Shown here: positions 1 through 9,400 of the stretch, one piece after another
Position numbering within the stretch: the stretch's first letter is position 1
Layout of the letters: each line of letters starts with the position of its first letter
Source of the DNA: Shewanella oneidensis MR-1
GTDB lineage: Bacteria; Pseudomonadota; Gammaproteobacteria; Enterobacterales; Shewanellaceae
Reading direction: 5' to 3'
NCBI RefSeq assembly: GCF_000146165.2
Contig: NC_004347.2
Coordinates: 186,001-250,000 of the forward strand
Length of the DNA stretch: 64,000 bases
Translations under genes and position numbers: made by a program
Notes under the pieces: generated by a model
Databases searched by the model: none
The model's input: only the letters and a program-made list of their open reading frames with translations
What the model was told of the DNA's origin: nothing

Positions 1-314
1 ATATGCCACTGCAACTACCTGTGCCATTTGGAACTCAAGGATTGATTTATCTTACGGATACCCCTGCCGAGCAAGGGGCATTTTGCTGTGTACCCGGTTT
101 TCACCTCAAAATAGAAACTTGGTTACAGGAACAAAACAAGACTGATATAGAGTTGCAGCAACAGCATTGGGACGAGTGGCCGATTAAACCTATCGCCGCG
201 AGTGCAGGGGATTTAATCATTTGGCACCATGCCTTGCCCCATGGACCGACACCAAATCGAGGCGTGTTACCACGCATGGTGCAGTACATTAACTTCTACC
301 CAATGGCCAGCTAA
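1..314 (+). CDS. Phytanoyl-CoA dioxygenase (PhyH)-like protein, C-terminal part
   Basis: The reading frame is open to the left edge, so this is the 3' part of a longer gene; a Met codon at position 3 need not be the start. About 103 residues are visible. The end of the fragment contains GDLIIWHHALPHGPTPN followed by an Arg (PRMVQY). This is the pattern of the distal iron-binding His and the 2-oxoglutarate-binding Arg of the PhyH branch of Fe(II)/2OG dioxygenases (family knowledge). The HxD half of the iron site lies outside the window. The stop overlaps the start of the downstream sulfotransferase-like gene by one base (TAATG), so the two are translationally coupled and probably act on a shared substrate, which cannot be named from sequence. 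Confidence 0.7.
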   Translation, partial: MPLQLPVPFGTQGLIYLTDTPAEQGAFCCVPGFHLKIETWLQEQNKTDIELQQQHWDEWPIKPIAASAGDLIIWHHALPHGPTPNRGVLPRMVQYINFYPMAS

Positions 315-1441
315 TGATTGATATTCATGAACAGCAGCAACGCTATTGGTTGTTAGTTCATAATCCAACCGCCCTGAGGGAGCTTGGCAAGGTTATGACT
401 CTCACCAACTTTTGCCAATATTTGCGGCTTTTTTGGCACTTACCAGACTGTGGCGATGATACGTTACTGGCCATCTTGCATACTGGTAATCGACAAAGGA
501 TAGAGCCGGATTATTCACTCTTCTGCCAGTTTTGGGCGCCAGCAGACTATGACCCTAAACGCAGAGTGTTAGAGTGGATGTCCGCCGCAGAAAAACCGAT
601 TCATCCTTTCTACTCGGAGCATATTTCTGCCGTGCGGGGTCAGTTATTGTCCGCCTTGATCAAACCTCAAACAGCTCTGTTACCAGCGCCAAATCTTTCA
701 GGGCTAGTAGAACAAGTGCAGCCTGCCGGATTTATATTTCACCTCTCTCGCTGTGGATCTACTTTAGTGTCGCGCAGTTTTGCGGGGTTATCTAAATGCA
801 GGGCGTTATCTGAATCGCCTTTGCTGACTCAAGTGCTATTGGATATGATCCTATCAGACACTGAAAGACGTGCGGCTTTAATATTTTGCATTAATACCCA
901 AGGTCAGTTGTTTCATCCTGAACAGCATTTGTTGATTAAATGGAATGCGTGGGATTTGCAGTTTTGGCCATTGATCCTATCACTTTATCCTCAAGTTCCC
1001 GTGTTATTGCTACTTAGGGACCCCGTCGAGATCTTAGCCTCACAGCAAAAGTCTGCTGGATATCATATGGTGCGACAACCGTCTCGACCTTTATTCCTTG
1101 AATTATCAGTACCAGAGGAGGGGGAGTCGATACTGGATTATCAATGTAAGGTATTGCGCTTGTTATTGGGTTATGGATTAGAGATGAGTCAGCGCAACCA
1201 AGTGATGGTCGTGGATTATCAAGAGTTGTTACCCGCAATAGCGAATAAAATCGCAAACTGGTTTTCGTTGGCTCTCTCTAAAGAAGAGTGCAGCCAAGTC
1301 GAACAATGTCAGTTAATACACTCTAAAACAGCCACGCAACCCTTTATAGCTGATTCACCATCTAAGCAAAGTTTTTTTACTGTTATTCAAAGGCAACAGA
1401 TCTATCGTTATTGCACGCGGTCATATCATTACTTTTTTTAA
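314..1441 (+). CDS. Sulfotransferase-like P-loop protein
   Basis: The product has 375 residues. In the middle it carries HLSRCGSTLVSRSF, which matches the PAPS 5'-phosphosulfate P-loop of the sulfotransferase fold (Ser-Arg-x-Gly-Ser-Thr). About 90 residues later comes LLLRDPVEILASQQ, which resembles the 3'-phosphate-binding Arg-Asp-Pro motif. The N-terminal 140 residues have no domain I recognise. The gene overlaps the upstream dioxygenase-like gene by one base. No signal peptide is visible, so a cytoplasmic enzyme is likely. Sulfotransferase-like genes occur near tail-collar/DUF6916 gene sets in other proteobacteria (from memory). The acceptor could be a small molecule or a protein; a kinase-like use of the same fold is the main alternative. 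Confidence 0.7.
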   Translation: MIDIHEQQQRYWLLVHNPTALRELGKVMTLTNFCQYLRLFWHLPDCGDDTLLAILHTGNRQRIEPDYSLFCQFWAPADYDPKRRVLEWMSAAEKPIHPFYSEHISAVRGQLLSALIKPQTALLPAPNLSGLVEQVQPAGFIFHLSRCGSTLVSRSFAGLSKCRALSESPLLTQVLLDMILSDTERRAALIFCINTQGQLFHPEQHLLIKWNAWDLQFWPLILSLYPQVPVLLLLRDPVEILASQQKSAGYHMVRQPSRPLFLELSVPEEGESILDYQCKVLRLLLGYGLEMSQRNQVMVVDYQELLPAIANKIANWFSLALSKEECSQVEQCQLIHSKTATQPFIADSPSKQSFFTVIQRQQIYRYCTRSYHYFF

Positions 1442-1552
1442 ACTGAAAATTAACATTCTCTTGTTTTTTATCGAGAGATAAACTAGCTTTACTTAGTTAT
1501 TTATGGATTAAAAAACATCAATGATATTAAAGTTTTTACTCAGGGATGGGAA

Positions 1553-1840
1553 ATGAAACTATATACTATCAATAATTTAATCGCTTTATTAGGCGAACAT
1601 ATCACATTGACTGACTCTCAAGGCAGTCGTCTTCAATTGGTTATTCATAGTGTCGAACAAGGTGTACAAAGAGTTCCAGAATGGGAGGCCTTTGCACTCT
1701 ATCTGTTAGGGCAGGAAAATATTCGGGTCCCTCAAGGTAGTTATTTGTTTGAGCATCCAGCATTAGGGGCTGAAACTTTATTTATAAGCCCTAAAAGTCA
1801 GTTGGAATATGAAATTGTATTTAATCGAAGAGTCGATTAA
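1553..1840 (+). CDS. DUF6916-like small protein of the tail-collar locus
   Basis: The product has 95 residues with no signal peptide or membrane segment. It looks like a compact beta-rich domain: an N-terminal LIALLGEHITLTD element, a central RVPEWEAFALYLLG and a C-terminal LFISPK stretch. I relate it to the DUF6916 family, members of which sit beside microcystin-dependent-protein (tail-collar) genes; this rests on memory of the family. Start: ATG preceded by CAGGGATGGGAA, a usable ribosome-binding site. It converges with the minus-strand GNAT gene and the two overlap by four bases at their 3' ends. No function is known. Confidence 0.55.
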   Translation: MKLYTINNLIALLGEHITLTDSQGSRLQLVIHSVEQGVQRVPEWEAFALYLLGQENIRVPQGSYLFEHPALGAETLFISPKSQLEYEIVFNRRVD

Positions 1841-2319
1841 GGCTGCCACTCCATGAGCAGATATACCTCATTTGCTGTGCTTTTATATTTGAAACCAAGT
1901 TTTTCGTACCATCGACGAGCAGGGTTGTGTTGTTCAACGTGAATGGTAATTGGTTTTTGCAGTTGCTGTGCTTGTGCAAAGAGTGATTGAAATAAATAAG
2001 TACCTATTTTCTGTCGTTGGTACTCAGGTAATAGGCAGATATCGACAATGCGAATTTCGGTTGTCCAATGATCAATAAATAAACGACCCGCCGCAGTGTG
2101 ATTTACAAGAATAATATCAAATCGTTCGGTGCAGTAGTGTGTGGTGTAGTGATGTAGTTGTGCCGAAAACTGCTGTGTTAAAAAAGCGGCTTTTTGCTCT
2201 GGAGAAAAAGGAGCTTGTGTTAGTTCGTGCTCTCTGCTGGATGCATAAAGTTGTAATAAAAAAGGGAGATCGCTCTGCTGATAAAGTCGGAGTTGCACTC
2301 TGGTTTGCAAGTCAGTCAT
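1837..2319 (-). CDS. GNAT family N-acetyltransferase
   Basis: The product has 160 residues and the layout of a GNAT enzyme: an N-terminal LRLYQQSDLPFLLQLY strand/helix, a central IVDICLLPEYQRQKIGTYLF segment that matches motif A (Gln/Arg-x-x-Gly-x-Gly/Thr, the acetyl-CoA pyrophosphate loop), and a C-terminal NPARRWYEKLGFK motif B. The acceptor is unknown. The gene is divergent from the first tail-collar gene, with 85 bases between the starts, and convergent with the DUF6916-like gene. That position suggests it belongs to the collar locus, where it might acetylate a component, but this is only inferred from position. Confidence 0.8.
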   Translation of the reverse strand: MTDLQTRVQLRLYQQSDLPFLLQLYASSREHELTQAPFSPEQKAAFLTQQFSAQLHHYTTHYCTERFDIILVNHTAAGRLFIDHWTTEIRIVDICLLPEYQRQKIGTYLFQSLFAQAQQLQKPITIHVEQHNPARRWYEKLGFKYKSTANEVYLLMEWQP

Positions 2320-2404
2320 GGATTGATCCTAGTTAATGATGCGGGCTGTTGTAATGTAAAAGTTAATCCTAACCCGAGTCGTGAAAAGATAAAAGGAGAG
2401 TGCA

Positions 2405-2956
2405 ATGGAACCATTTTTGAGTGAGATTAGAATGTTTAGTTTTGAGTGGGCACCCAAAGGTTGGGCGAAGTGCGATGGCAGCTTGATGTCTATTGCACAA
2501 AATAATGCGCTATTTGCCTTACTCGGTGTGCAGTTCGGAGGCAATGGTACAACTACCTTCGCACTGCCGGATTTACGTGGCCGCGCGCCAGTGCATGTGG
2601 GTGTTAGCGATCGAAATTCACCAAGCTATTCAACTTTTAAAATAGGCGCCGTGGGTGGAACCGAAAATGTGTCCCTAACACAATCACAAATGCCCGCACA
2701 CAATCACCTAGTGGCAGCATCAACCGTTTCTGGCACAGTTAAACCTTTGGCTAACGATATTATTGGTGCAGGTCTCAACAAACAAAACGGGCAACCTTCA
2801 CACGTTTATGCTCCATATAATCCTGCTACTCAGGTTCCATTAGCTACCGATGTTGTCAGCGTACAGGGCGCGGGCGCGGCTCACCAAAACTGCCAGCCAT
2901 CACTGGCGATAAATTTCTGTATTGCCGTGCAAGGCATATTCCCTTCGCGCAACTAG
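2405..2956 (+). CDS. Tail-collar (microcystin-dependent-protein-like) protein 1
   Basis: The product has 183 residues. The N-terminal half has the collar-domain hallmark: LSEIRMFSFEWAPKGWAKCD, then an N-x-ALF-x-LLG element, a GGNGTTTF turn and LPDLRGRAPVHVG. The middle has MPAHNH and the end has HQNCQPSLAINFCIAVQGIFPSRN. The same skeleton is repeated in the next two genes. The family includes short-tail-fibre collar domains and bacterial Mdp/MrpB-like proteins of unknown function. There is no signal peptide. AAAAGGAGAG lies 5 bases before the ATG. It is the first gene of a run of three paralogues, with no other phage structural gene nearby. Confidence 0.85.
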   Translation: MEPFLSEIRMFSFEWAPKGWAKCDGSLMSIAQNNALFALLGVQFGGNGTTTFALPDLRGRAPVHVGVSDRNSPSYSTFKIGAVGGTENVSLTQSQMPAHNHLVAASTVSGTVKPLANDIIGAGLNKQNGQPSHVYAPYNPATQVPLATDVVSVQGAGAAHQNCQPSLAINFCIAVQGIFPSRN

Positions 2957-2995
2957 TCGCGACAAGCACTAAAGGCGAATTTAAAGGAGATTACG

Positions 2996-3526
2996 ATGAG
3001 TGAAGCATTTATCGGCGAGGTCCGCATATTTGGTGGAAATTTCGCTCCTGTGAATTGGCACCTGTGTGACGGTTCTTTGTTGCCAATCAGTCAGTACGAG
3101 GCACTATTTGCATTGATTGGTACCGTTTACGGTGGCGATGGTATGAATACCTTTGGTATTCCAGATTTGCGTGGTCGTTTGCCGGTGGGGCAAGGGCAGG
3201 GGCCGGGGTTAACCAATCGAATTATCGGGCAGAGTTTCGGCAATGAAAGTGTGAGCCTGGTGACCAATCAACTCCCTGCGCACAATCATGCTTTTAATAC
3301 AACGGCAGATGCTGCAACTGCATCGTCACCCGCTAATGGGGTATTTGCTGCCCAAACCGATGGCGACAAGATTTATGTCGCAGCGAATGGTACTAATCAG
3401 CCTGCGGTGTTGGCAGCAAACTCGGTTGTACAAACTGGCGGAAGCCTGCCCCACGATAACATCATGCCGTCGCTCGGCATTAGTTACATTATTTGTCTTA
3501 ACGGCATATTCCCATCCAGAAACTAA
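2996..3526 (+). CDS. Tail-collar (microcystin-dependent-protein-like) protein 2
   Basis: The product has 176 residues and is a paralogue of its neighbours. It shows FIGEVRIFGGNFAPVNWHLC, LPISQYEALFALIGTVYGGD, TFGIPDLRGRLPVGQGQGPG, LPAHNH and a C-terminal HDNIMPSLGISYIICLNGIF. The glycine-rich GQGQGPGLTNRIIGQ stretch after the DLRGR motif is shared with protein 3 but not protein 1, so 2 and 3 are the closer pair. A strong AAAGGAGA ribosome site precedes the ATG, 39 bases after the previous stop, consistent with one operon. It is probably an export substrate or surface component without a classical signal peptide, by analogy with the family. Confidence 0.85.
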   Translation: MSEAFIGEVRIFGGNFAPVNWHLCDGSLLPISQYEALFALIGTVYGGDGMNTFGIPDLRGRLPVGQGQGPGLTNRIIGQSFGNESVSLVTNQLPAHNHAFNTTADAATASSPANGVFAAQTDGDKIYVAANGTNQPAVLAANSVVQTGGSLPHDNIMPSLGISYIICLNGIFPSRN

Positions 3527-3554
3527 GCCCTATTAACAATGAAGGAGTTTCCAC

Positions 3555-4100
3555 ATGGCTGATCCATTTGTTGGCGAAATTAGAATGATGGCAAATACAT
3601 ATGCACCATACGGCTGGGCGTATTGTAATGGGCAGGCAATTGCGATACAGCAAAATGCCGTATTGTTTTCAGTGATTGGTATTGCGTTTGGTGGCAATGG
3701 CACGACCATGTTTAATCTACCTGATTTTCGAAGTGCGGCGCCGATTGGTACCGGGCAAGGTCCAGGTTTAACGCAGGTTGTGATTGGTGAGTTTAAAGGT
3801 GAAGCCGATGTGACACTTACCTATGGCACCATTCCTGCTCACACCCATACGTTGAGTGGTAAAACTATGTTGGGTGATCAATCGATTCCAGCGAACAATT
3901 TATACTTAGCTGCTGACGGAGGTGGGGGAGGCACTGAAAATCTGTTTTACATGCTGCCAGGCACAACTACACCCGACACAAGTTTGTCACCCAATTGTAT
4001 TGGTAGCTCAGGTTCCGGTTCATCACATCCAAACGCACAACCCTTTTTGACATTGGGCTTTTGTATTGCTTTGCAGGGTGAGTACCCTGCGCGCAATTAA
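3555..4100 (+). CDS. Tail-collar (microcystin-dependent-protein-like) protein 3
   Basis: The product has 181 residues. It carries FVGEIRMMANTYAPYGWAYC, IQQNAVLFSVIGIAFGGNGT, a FNLPDFRSAAPIGTGQGPG variant (DFRSAAP in place of DLRGRLP), IPAHTHTLSG and a C-terminal HPNAQPFLTLGFCIALQGEY. Three similar but non-identical paralogues in a row suggest a hetero-oligomeric assembly rather than a recent duplication. GAAGGAG precedes the ATG, 28 bases after the previous stop. The stop lies 55 bases before the most likely start of the secreted peptidase gene. Confidence 0.85.
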   Translation: MADPFVGEIRMMANTYAPYGWAYCNGQAIAIQQNAVLFSVIGIAFGGNGTTMFNLPDFRSAAPIGTGQGPGLTQVVIGEFKGEADVTLTYGTIPAHTHTLSGKTMLGDQSIPANNLYLAADGGGGGTENLFYMLPGTTTPDTSLSPNCIGSSGSGSSHPNAQPFLTLGFCIALQGEYPARN

Positions 4101-4127
4101 TCCAGTGCTTAAAAAGGAGTCATCACT

Positions 4128-4148
4128 ATGGCTCCCTTCCCTTGGTGA
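4128..4148 (+). other. Six-codon leader ORF with strong ribosome site, before the peptidase gene
   Basis: AAAAAGGAGT at 4111–4120 is the best ribosome site between the third collar gene and the peptidase gene. The ATG it serves (4128) opens a frame of only six codons (Met-Ala-Pro-Phe-Pro-Trp) ending in TGA at 4146–4148. The peptidase ATG follows 7 bases later in another frame. The opening Met-Ala-x-Pro-Phe resembles collar protein 3 (Met-Ala-Asp-Pro-Phe), so this may be the stub of a deleted fourth collar gene. It could also serve to couple translation to the peptidase. Confidence 0.4.
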
Positions 4149-4155
4149 TTGCACT

Positions 4156-5379
4156 ATGAACAATGTAATAAAAGTTCTGCTCCTGTTTTTTTGTTTTTTT
4201 CCAGTAGTGGCTTTGGCAAAAGTAGAATCTATTTCTTTCATGAATTTTTCGGTATCAGTAGATTTTCATTTACAAAAAAATGGACTGTACAAACTGCGCG
4301 GTTCATCGTTTGAAGTGCAGTTTGCGCCGCGTCTTATAGTAAAGACTGCTCGCGCCGTCACAGCTGCTGAATTGGCAGTATTAATACCTAATGCAACAGA
4401 AATTACGGATGTATTTTTGTTAACAGAGACACGCTACTTTTTGATTGCTTTTGCCCGAGAAGAAGAGTCTTTTGCCGCATTAAGAAAATTACAGGCCTTG
4501 CCTTCTATTCTTTTGGTACAACCGGACTTACAACAGAAAAGGGCAACCGCTGAGTTTGTTGATACTGAGTTTGCTGGTGCACCCATTCTCGCCGTGGGAT
4601 TACCCGTTTATCTTGAGCGTGCTCAACAGGAATCTGTATGGCCGAGTAATGGCGGTGCTGGGGTAACGGTAGCAGTAATTGATGATGGTTTTATGTTGCG
4701 ACACTCGGAGTTTGCACATCTCAATACCAGCATTTACTACGATTTTGCCGCACGAGAATTAATGCAAATAAGTGATGAGAAAAAAAAACAGGTATCAGCA
4801 AAACACGGCACTAAAGTATTGGGCATTTTATTTGGCGAACATAATCAGCATGAACCCGAAGGCTTGGTGCCCAACGCCAAATTTGTTGGAATCAGCCAGT
4901 TGGATACTTGGACAAGCAATACATTGCGGGCTTTCTATATTGCTTATCTTGCTAAGGCTGATGTCATTAACTGCAGTTGGCACAGTGAGTGGTTGATGGA
5001 ACCGGTGCAGGATGTCGTTGATGAACTGGCAGGCTATGGCCGTGAAGGGAAGGGTATTGCAGTGGTATTTGCGGCTGGCAACCAGAGTAAATTGATCACG
5101 TCGGGAATGCACGAAGCAAGTATTGGCAGTGCGATTGTGGTGGGTGCAAGCAATGCAAAAGGAAAGCCATTGATATTTAGCAATTACGGACCCGCTGTTG
5201 ATATTTGGGCTTACGGACAAAAAACGATTAGTACTGATGAAAATGGAGGCTACAGTTATTTTCTGGGGAGTTCGCTCTCTTCAGTTATCGTATCTGGTTA
5301 TATAGCCTTGCTAATCGGTGCAGATCAGTCATTAAACCTGACGCAAATACAACACAAGCTAACTCAAATACTGGAATAG
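4156..5379 (+). CDS. Secreted subtilisin-like (S8) serine peptidase
   Basis: From the ATG at 4156 the product has 407 residues. It starts with a classical signal peptide (Met-Asn-Asn-Val-Ile-Lys, a Leu/Phe-rich core, then VVALA before Lys). An upstream in-frame ATG at 4066 would bury this signal inside the collar gene and is rejected. The catalytic elements are visible: AVIDDGF (Asp176/177), KHGTKVLGI (His217), AAGN (the oxyanion-hole Asn) and LGSSLSS with Ser373 where the family has Gly-Thr-Ser. Residues 25–150 look like a propeptide or inhibitor-like domain. The length is normal for a periplasmic or secreted subtilase. Its place between collar genes and a giant secreted protein suggests maturation of the locus products. 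The Gly-Ser-Ser variant is acceptable chemically but unusual. Confidence 0.8.
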   Translation: MNNVIKVLLLFFCFFPVVALAKVESISFMNFSVSVDFHLQKNGLYKLRGSSFEVQFAPRLIVKTARAVTAAELAVLIPNATEITDVFLLTETRYFLIAFAREEESFAALRKLQALPSILLVQPDLQQKRATAEFVDTEFAGAPILAVGLPVYLERAQQESVWPSNGGAGVTVAVIDDGFMLRHSEFAHLNTSIYYDFAARELMQISDEKKKQVSAKHGTKVLGILFGEHNQHEPEGLVPNAKFVGISQLDTWTSNTLRAFYIAYLAKADVINCSWHSEWLMEPVQDVVDELAGYGREGKGIAVVFAAGNQSKLITSGMHEASIGSAIVVGASNAKGKPLIFSNYGPAVDIWAYGQKTISTDENGGYSYFLGSSLSSVIVSGYIALLIGADQSLNLTQIQHKLTQILE

Positions 5380-5381
5380 GC

Positions 5382-6473
5382 ATGGATCAACAAACCGTTT
5401 TACCAGAACAGGATCATGATAAATCAGCCATTGATGAGTTGGACTTTTCTTGTCATTCAAGCGGTAACTTTCCCGGCATATTGGCTGGATTGAAGCTTTC
5501 ATTAGTCGTCACGAGTTATCAGGCGCACAGATTGTTTTTTGTACGTTCAAATGGTATCCAAATTGATGTTAACTTCAAAAATTTTGTGCGCCCCATGGGC
5601 ATCTCTGTGACGCCGCAACAAATCACTCTGGGTACCTTGAATCAGGTGTGGCGATTTCGACGTAGCGATGATGCATTGGCGCTGCTTGATGACCCGCATG
5701 CAGATGCTTGTTATGTGGCAAGTGCCTGTCATACCACTGGCTTAATTAATATTCATGATATCGCCTACGGCAATAAAGGTTTGTGGGTGACTAATAGTGC
5801 TTTTTCTTGCCTCGCCACTCTTGAACCGGACTATAGCTTTGTGCCGCGCTGGAAGCCGGATTTTATTTCTGCGCTTGCACCTGAGGATCGTTGCCATTTG
5901 AATGGGATGGCATTGTTGGATGGCGAGCCAGCCTATGTCACTACATTTAATCAGTCCGACACAGCAAGATCCTGGCGCGATGGTGCCAAGGATCAGGGAA
6001 CACTGATTAACATCAAAACCGGTGAGCAGATATTTTCCAATTTGACGATGCCGCATTCACCGCGCTGTTACAACGGATATGTATATTTTTGCGAGTCAGG
6101 TCATGGCTTGGTACGCCGCTATGATCCGCGTACGAATGAAGTGGTCGATGTGGTCAAGCTAGCGGGTTTTACCCGAGGAATGGATTTTTTTGGCCCCTTG
6201 ATGTTTGTGGGGCTGTCAAAAACTCGCTTTAGCTCAGTTGCTGAACCAGCGCCAATTGCGCAACAACTTGAGGAGTCTCAAAGCGGTATCTGGTGTATTA
6301 ATTTGACCGATCACTCAGTTGTTGGATTTGTGCGCTTTGAAGGCAACATAGATCAAATTTACGATGTTGCCGTGTTATCTGGTGTCATGTACCCGGAGCT
6401 GCTATTGCCGGATGATGAACTGTCTATGTCTGTGTTTAATTTTCCGCCTCTGAGTTATGCGTCGGAAAATTAA
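5382..6473 (+). CDS. TIGR03032 (DUF4915)-type protein
   Basis: The product has 363 residues and begins two bases after the peptidase stop, so the two are coupled. Recognisable stretches are GLKLSLVVTSYQAHRLFFV near the N terminus, DACYVASACHTTGLINIHDI, and MPHSPRCYNGYVYFCESGHG. These match the TIGR03032 family as I remember it, a predicted beta-propeller-like group of unknown function whose members often neighbour sulfotransferase or tail-collar genes. There is no signal peptide. The conserved His, Cys and Asp residues (HTTG, PHSPR) suggest a possible active site, but no activity is established. It ends 14 bases before the giant surface-protein start. Confidence 0.7.
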   Translation: MDQQTVLPEQDHDKSAIDELDFSCHSSGNFPGILAGLKLSLVVTSYQAHRLFFVRSNGIQIDVNFKNFVRPMGISVTPQQITLGTLNQVWRFRRSDDALALLDDPHADACYVASACHTTGLINIHDIAYGNKGLWVTNSAFSCLATLEPDYSFVPRWKPDFISALAPEDRCHLNGMALLDGEPAYVTTFNQSDTARSWRDGAKDQGTLINIKTGEQIFSNLTMPHSPRCYNGYVYFCESGHGLVRRYDPRTNEVVDVVKLAGFTRGMDFFGPLMFVGLSKTRFSSVAEPAPIAQQLEESQSGIWCINLTDHSVVGFVRFEGNIDQIYDVAVLSGVMYPELLLPDDELSMSVFNFPPLSYASEN

Positions 6474-6487
6474 GGAGGGAATTGAAT

Positions 6488-9400
6488 ATGTTTAACAATA
6501 TATTTACCAAGTGCAGTTTGCCGTTGTTGTTTTTGGCCTCACCGCTGCAGGCAGCACCATCCATCTCGCTATCATCAAGTCGTATGGTTAATCGTTCACC
6601 TAAGGTAGCAATAGAGCAGCAAAAAACACTGCAGCAGCTTGAAGGTGCTGGTGCATTTGCCTCCTTTAGCGCTCAGCCTCGCATCCAGCAAAAAGCAGAA
6701 GCGGCTCCAGAAGAAGTTAATGTATTGGCTTTTTTGGAACAAAATGGATTGCTCCAATCATCCGACGTTGTTGCCGCGACGAACAGTGGTAATCTGGATA
6801 GTGAATTTAATAAAAGTCTCAGTGACGTTTTTTATTGTAATCCTGCTAATTATGAGTTCTCTGATTGCAAGATTGCATCGATCAATCGGCAGACCCCTGC
6901 GACATCGCCGACCAACGCTGACACACTAACCTGGCGCTTTCTTTTTGATCTTGCAGTGACAGGCGTGGATGCGGCGGATTTTAACATTGGCGGCACTACA
7001 GCCACTATTACTGGCATCACCCAAAACACATCTACTGATTACAGTATTACGATATCCGGTGGTGACCTTGCCAGTTTTAATGGCACTGCCAGCATTAGCC
7101 TGAAGCCTGCAGGTCAGTATGATATTAGGCTTGTTTACCCTGGGTTGACCCCCCCGGATGATCTAATGGTTCCAGGCGTAAGAGGGATTAATAACAATTC
7201 TTATGTGGTGAGTAACAATGTTGCACCCACAGATATCTCCCTAACCAGTACAAGTGTCAACCAAAGTGGCGGGATTAACGCTGTAGTGGGAACATTAAGT
7301 AGCACCGACGCTGATGTTGGTGACTCCCATACTTACACTTTAGTATCCGGTGCAGGCGACACCAATAACGCCAGTTTTAACATCAGTGGTTCTTCCCTGC
7401 GTGTAAACAATGCTGCTTTGCTTACTGCGGGCACTTACAACGTGCGCGTGCGAACAGCTGATAATGCCAGCGCGACTTACGAAGAAGCCTTCACAATTAC
7501 GGTGGTCGATAATGTGCCACCTGCCGTGACCTCAATTACCCTGAGCGGCTCACCTGCAAATACCGCCACCAGTGTCGATTTTGTGGTTGCCTTCGATACC
7601 TCGGCCAATAACATCTCGATTGATGACTTCCAACTGACCTCCACAGGTGGGGCGGCTGGCACAATCTCTGCTGTCTCGGCATCCTCTGGTACTAGCGTCA
7701 ATGTGACGGTTAACGGTATTAGCGGTAATGGCACGCTCCGTCTGGATTTGAAATCGTCCACCAATATCAGCGATAGCATAGGTAACGCTGGCCCCGCTGC
7801 TTACACCAGCGGTTCTGTCCACAACGTCGCCATTCCCACCGCGCCTACGGTCCCAACTATAGGGACGGCTACTGCTGGTGATGGTCAAGTTAGCGTTACT
7901 TTCACTGCGCCCAGCAATAACGGCGGCTCGGCGATCACGACCTATACCGCAACGGCTAATCCCGGTGTTGCATTTGGTACCTGTGCTGGGCCAGCGGCCT
8001 GTACTGCAACAGTAACAGGATTGGATAACGGCACTGCTTATACTTTTACCGTGACTGCAACGAACGGAGTAGGCACCAGCGTTGCTTCCGGCGCTTCTAA
8101 CTCTGCCATCCCTAAAGGCAATCAAACCATTACCTTTACCCAGCCTTCTGCACAAAACTTTGGTACTACGCCAACCCTTACAGCCACAGCAGACTCTGCA
8201 ACAGGAACTGATAATTTAACAGTCAGCTTCAGCTCATCTACCACAGGAGTTTGTACCATCAGTAGCGGCGGTAACCTGGCATTTGTGACCGCCGGTAGCT
8301 GTACTATCGATGCTGACCAAGCGGGCGACTCTGCTACCAACCCTGCCCCGACGGTATCCCGAACCTTTACTGTGAATGCCGTCGTTCCTAGTGCCTCAAC
8401 TGTTGGTACTGCGACCGCAGGTGATACTCAGGCTACTGTGACCTTTTCGGCACCAGTAAGCACTGGCGGCTCGCCGATCCTTGCCGGAGGCTACACAGTC
8501 ACCGCTAGCCCCAATGGTGCAACTGGTACAGGATCAAGTTCGCCGATTACTGTAACGGGGTTGACTAACGGAGTGGCCTACACTTTTACAGTCACAGCGA
8601 CTAACTCCGCAGGGACTGGTGCTGCGTCTGCGGCTTCTAATTCAGTCACACCCGCATCGCCTCAGACTATTACTTTTGCTAACCTTGGGGCGCAGAATTT
8701 TGGAACGTCGCCCAACTTGTCTGCCATCTCAACATCAGGCTTAACCGTCAGCTTTAGCTCATCTACCACAGGGGTATGTACGGTTAGCGGTTCAACTTTG
8801 ACTTTTGTCACGGCAGGTACTTGTACCATCAACGCTGAGCAGGCTGGTAATTCGTCCTATCTGGCCGCCGCCACGGTCAGCCGAACATTTACAGTAAATC
8901 CTGTTGTTCCGAGTGCGCCAACAATTGGCACAGCAACTGCTGGTGATACTCAGGCCAGTGTTGCCTTTGTTGCCCCGGTTAACACGGGTGGAACCTCCCT
9001 AACAGGATATACCGTGAGCGTCAGCCCGCCGGATGTTGCCCCAGTTAATGGTGCCAGTTCGCCAATTTTAGTGACAGGCTTGACCAATGGCCAAGCTTAT
9101 ACATTCACCGTTACTGCCGATAACTCGGCGGGTACAGGCGCTGCGTCAGCTGCATCAAATAGCGTGACGCCCGCAGCAAGCCAATCCATTACATTCAGTA
9201 ATCCTGGAGCGCAAAACTTTGGTACCTCACCGACACTGGCCGCTACGTCCGATTCCGGTTTGATTCCGACCTTTACGTCATCGACTCCCAGTGTGTGTAC
9301 TATTACGAGCGGTGGCGCCTTGGCCTTTGTCGCTGTGGGATCTTGCACCATCAATGCTGATCAAGCTGGCAATGGGAGTTATTTGGCGGCGACTCAAGTT

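Noticed and set aside
2405..4100. The collar genes as part of a prophage or tailocin
   Set aside because: No baseplate, sheath, tube, tape-measure, lysis, capsid or integrase genes are next to them; the neighbours are a peptidase, a TIGR03032 protein and a surface protein.
4066..4155. Longer N terminus for the S8 peptidase starting inside collar gene 3
   Set aside because: It would place 30 residues ahead of a textbook signal peptide and has no ribosome site; the ATG at 4156 gives a normal secreted protein.
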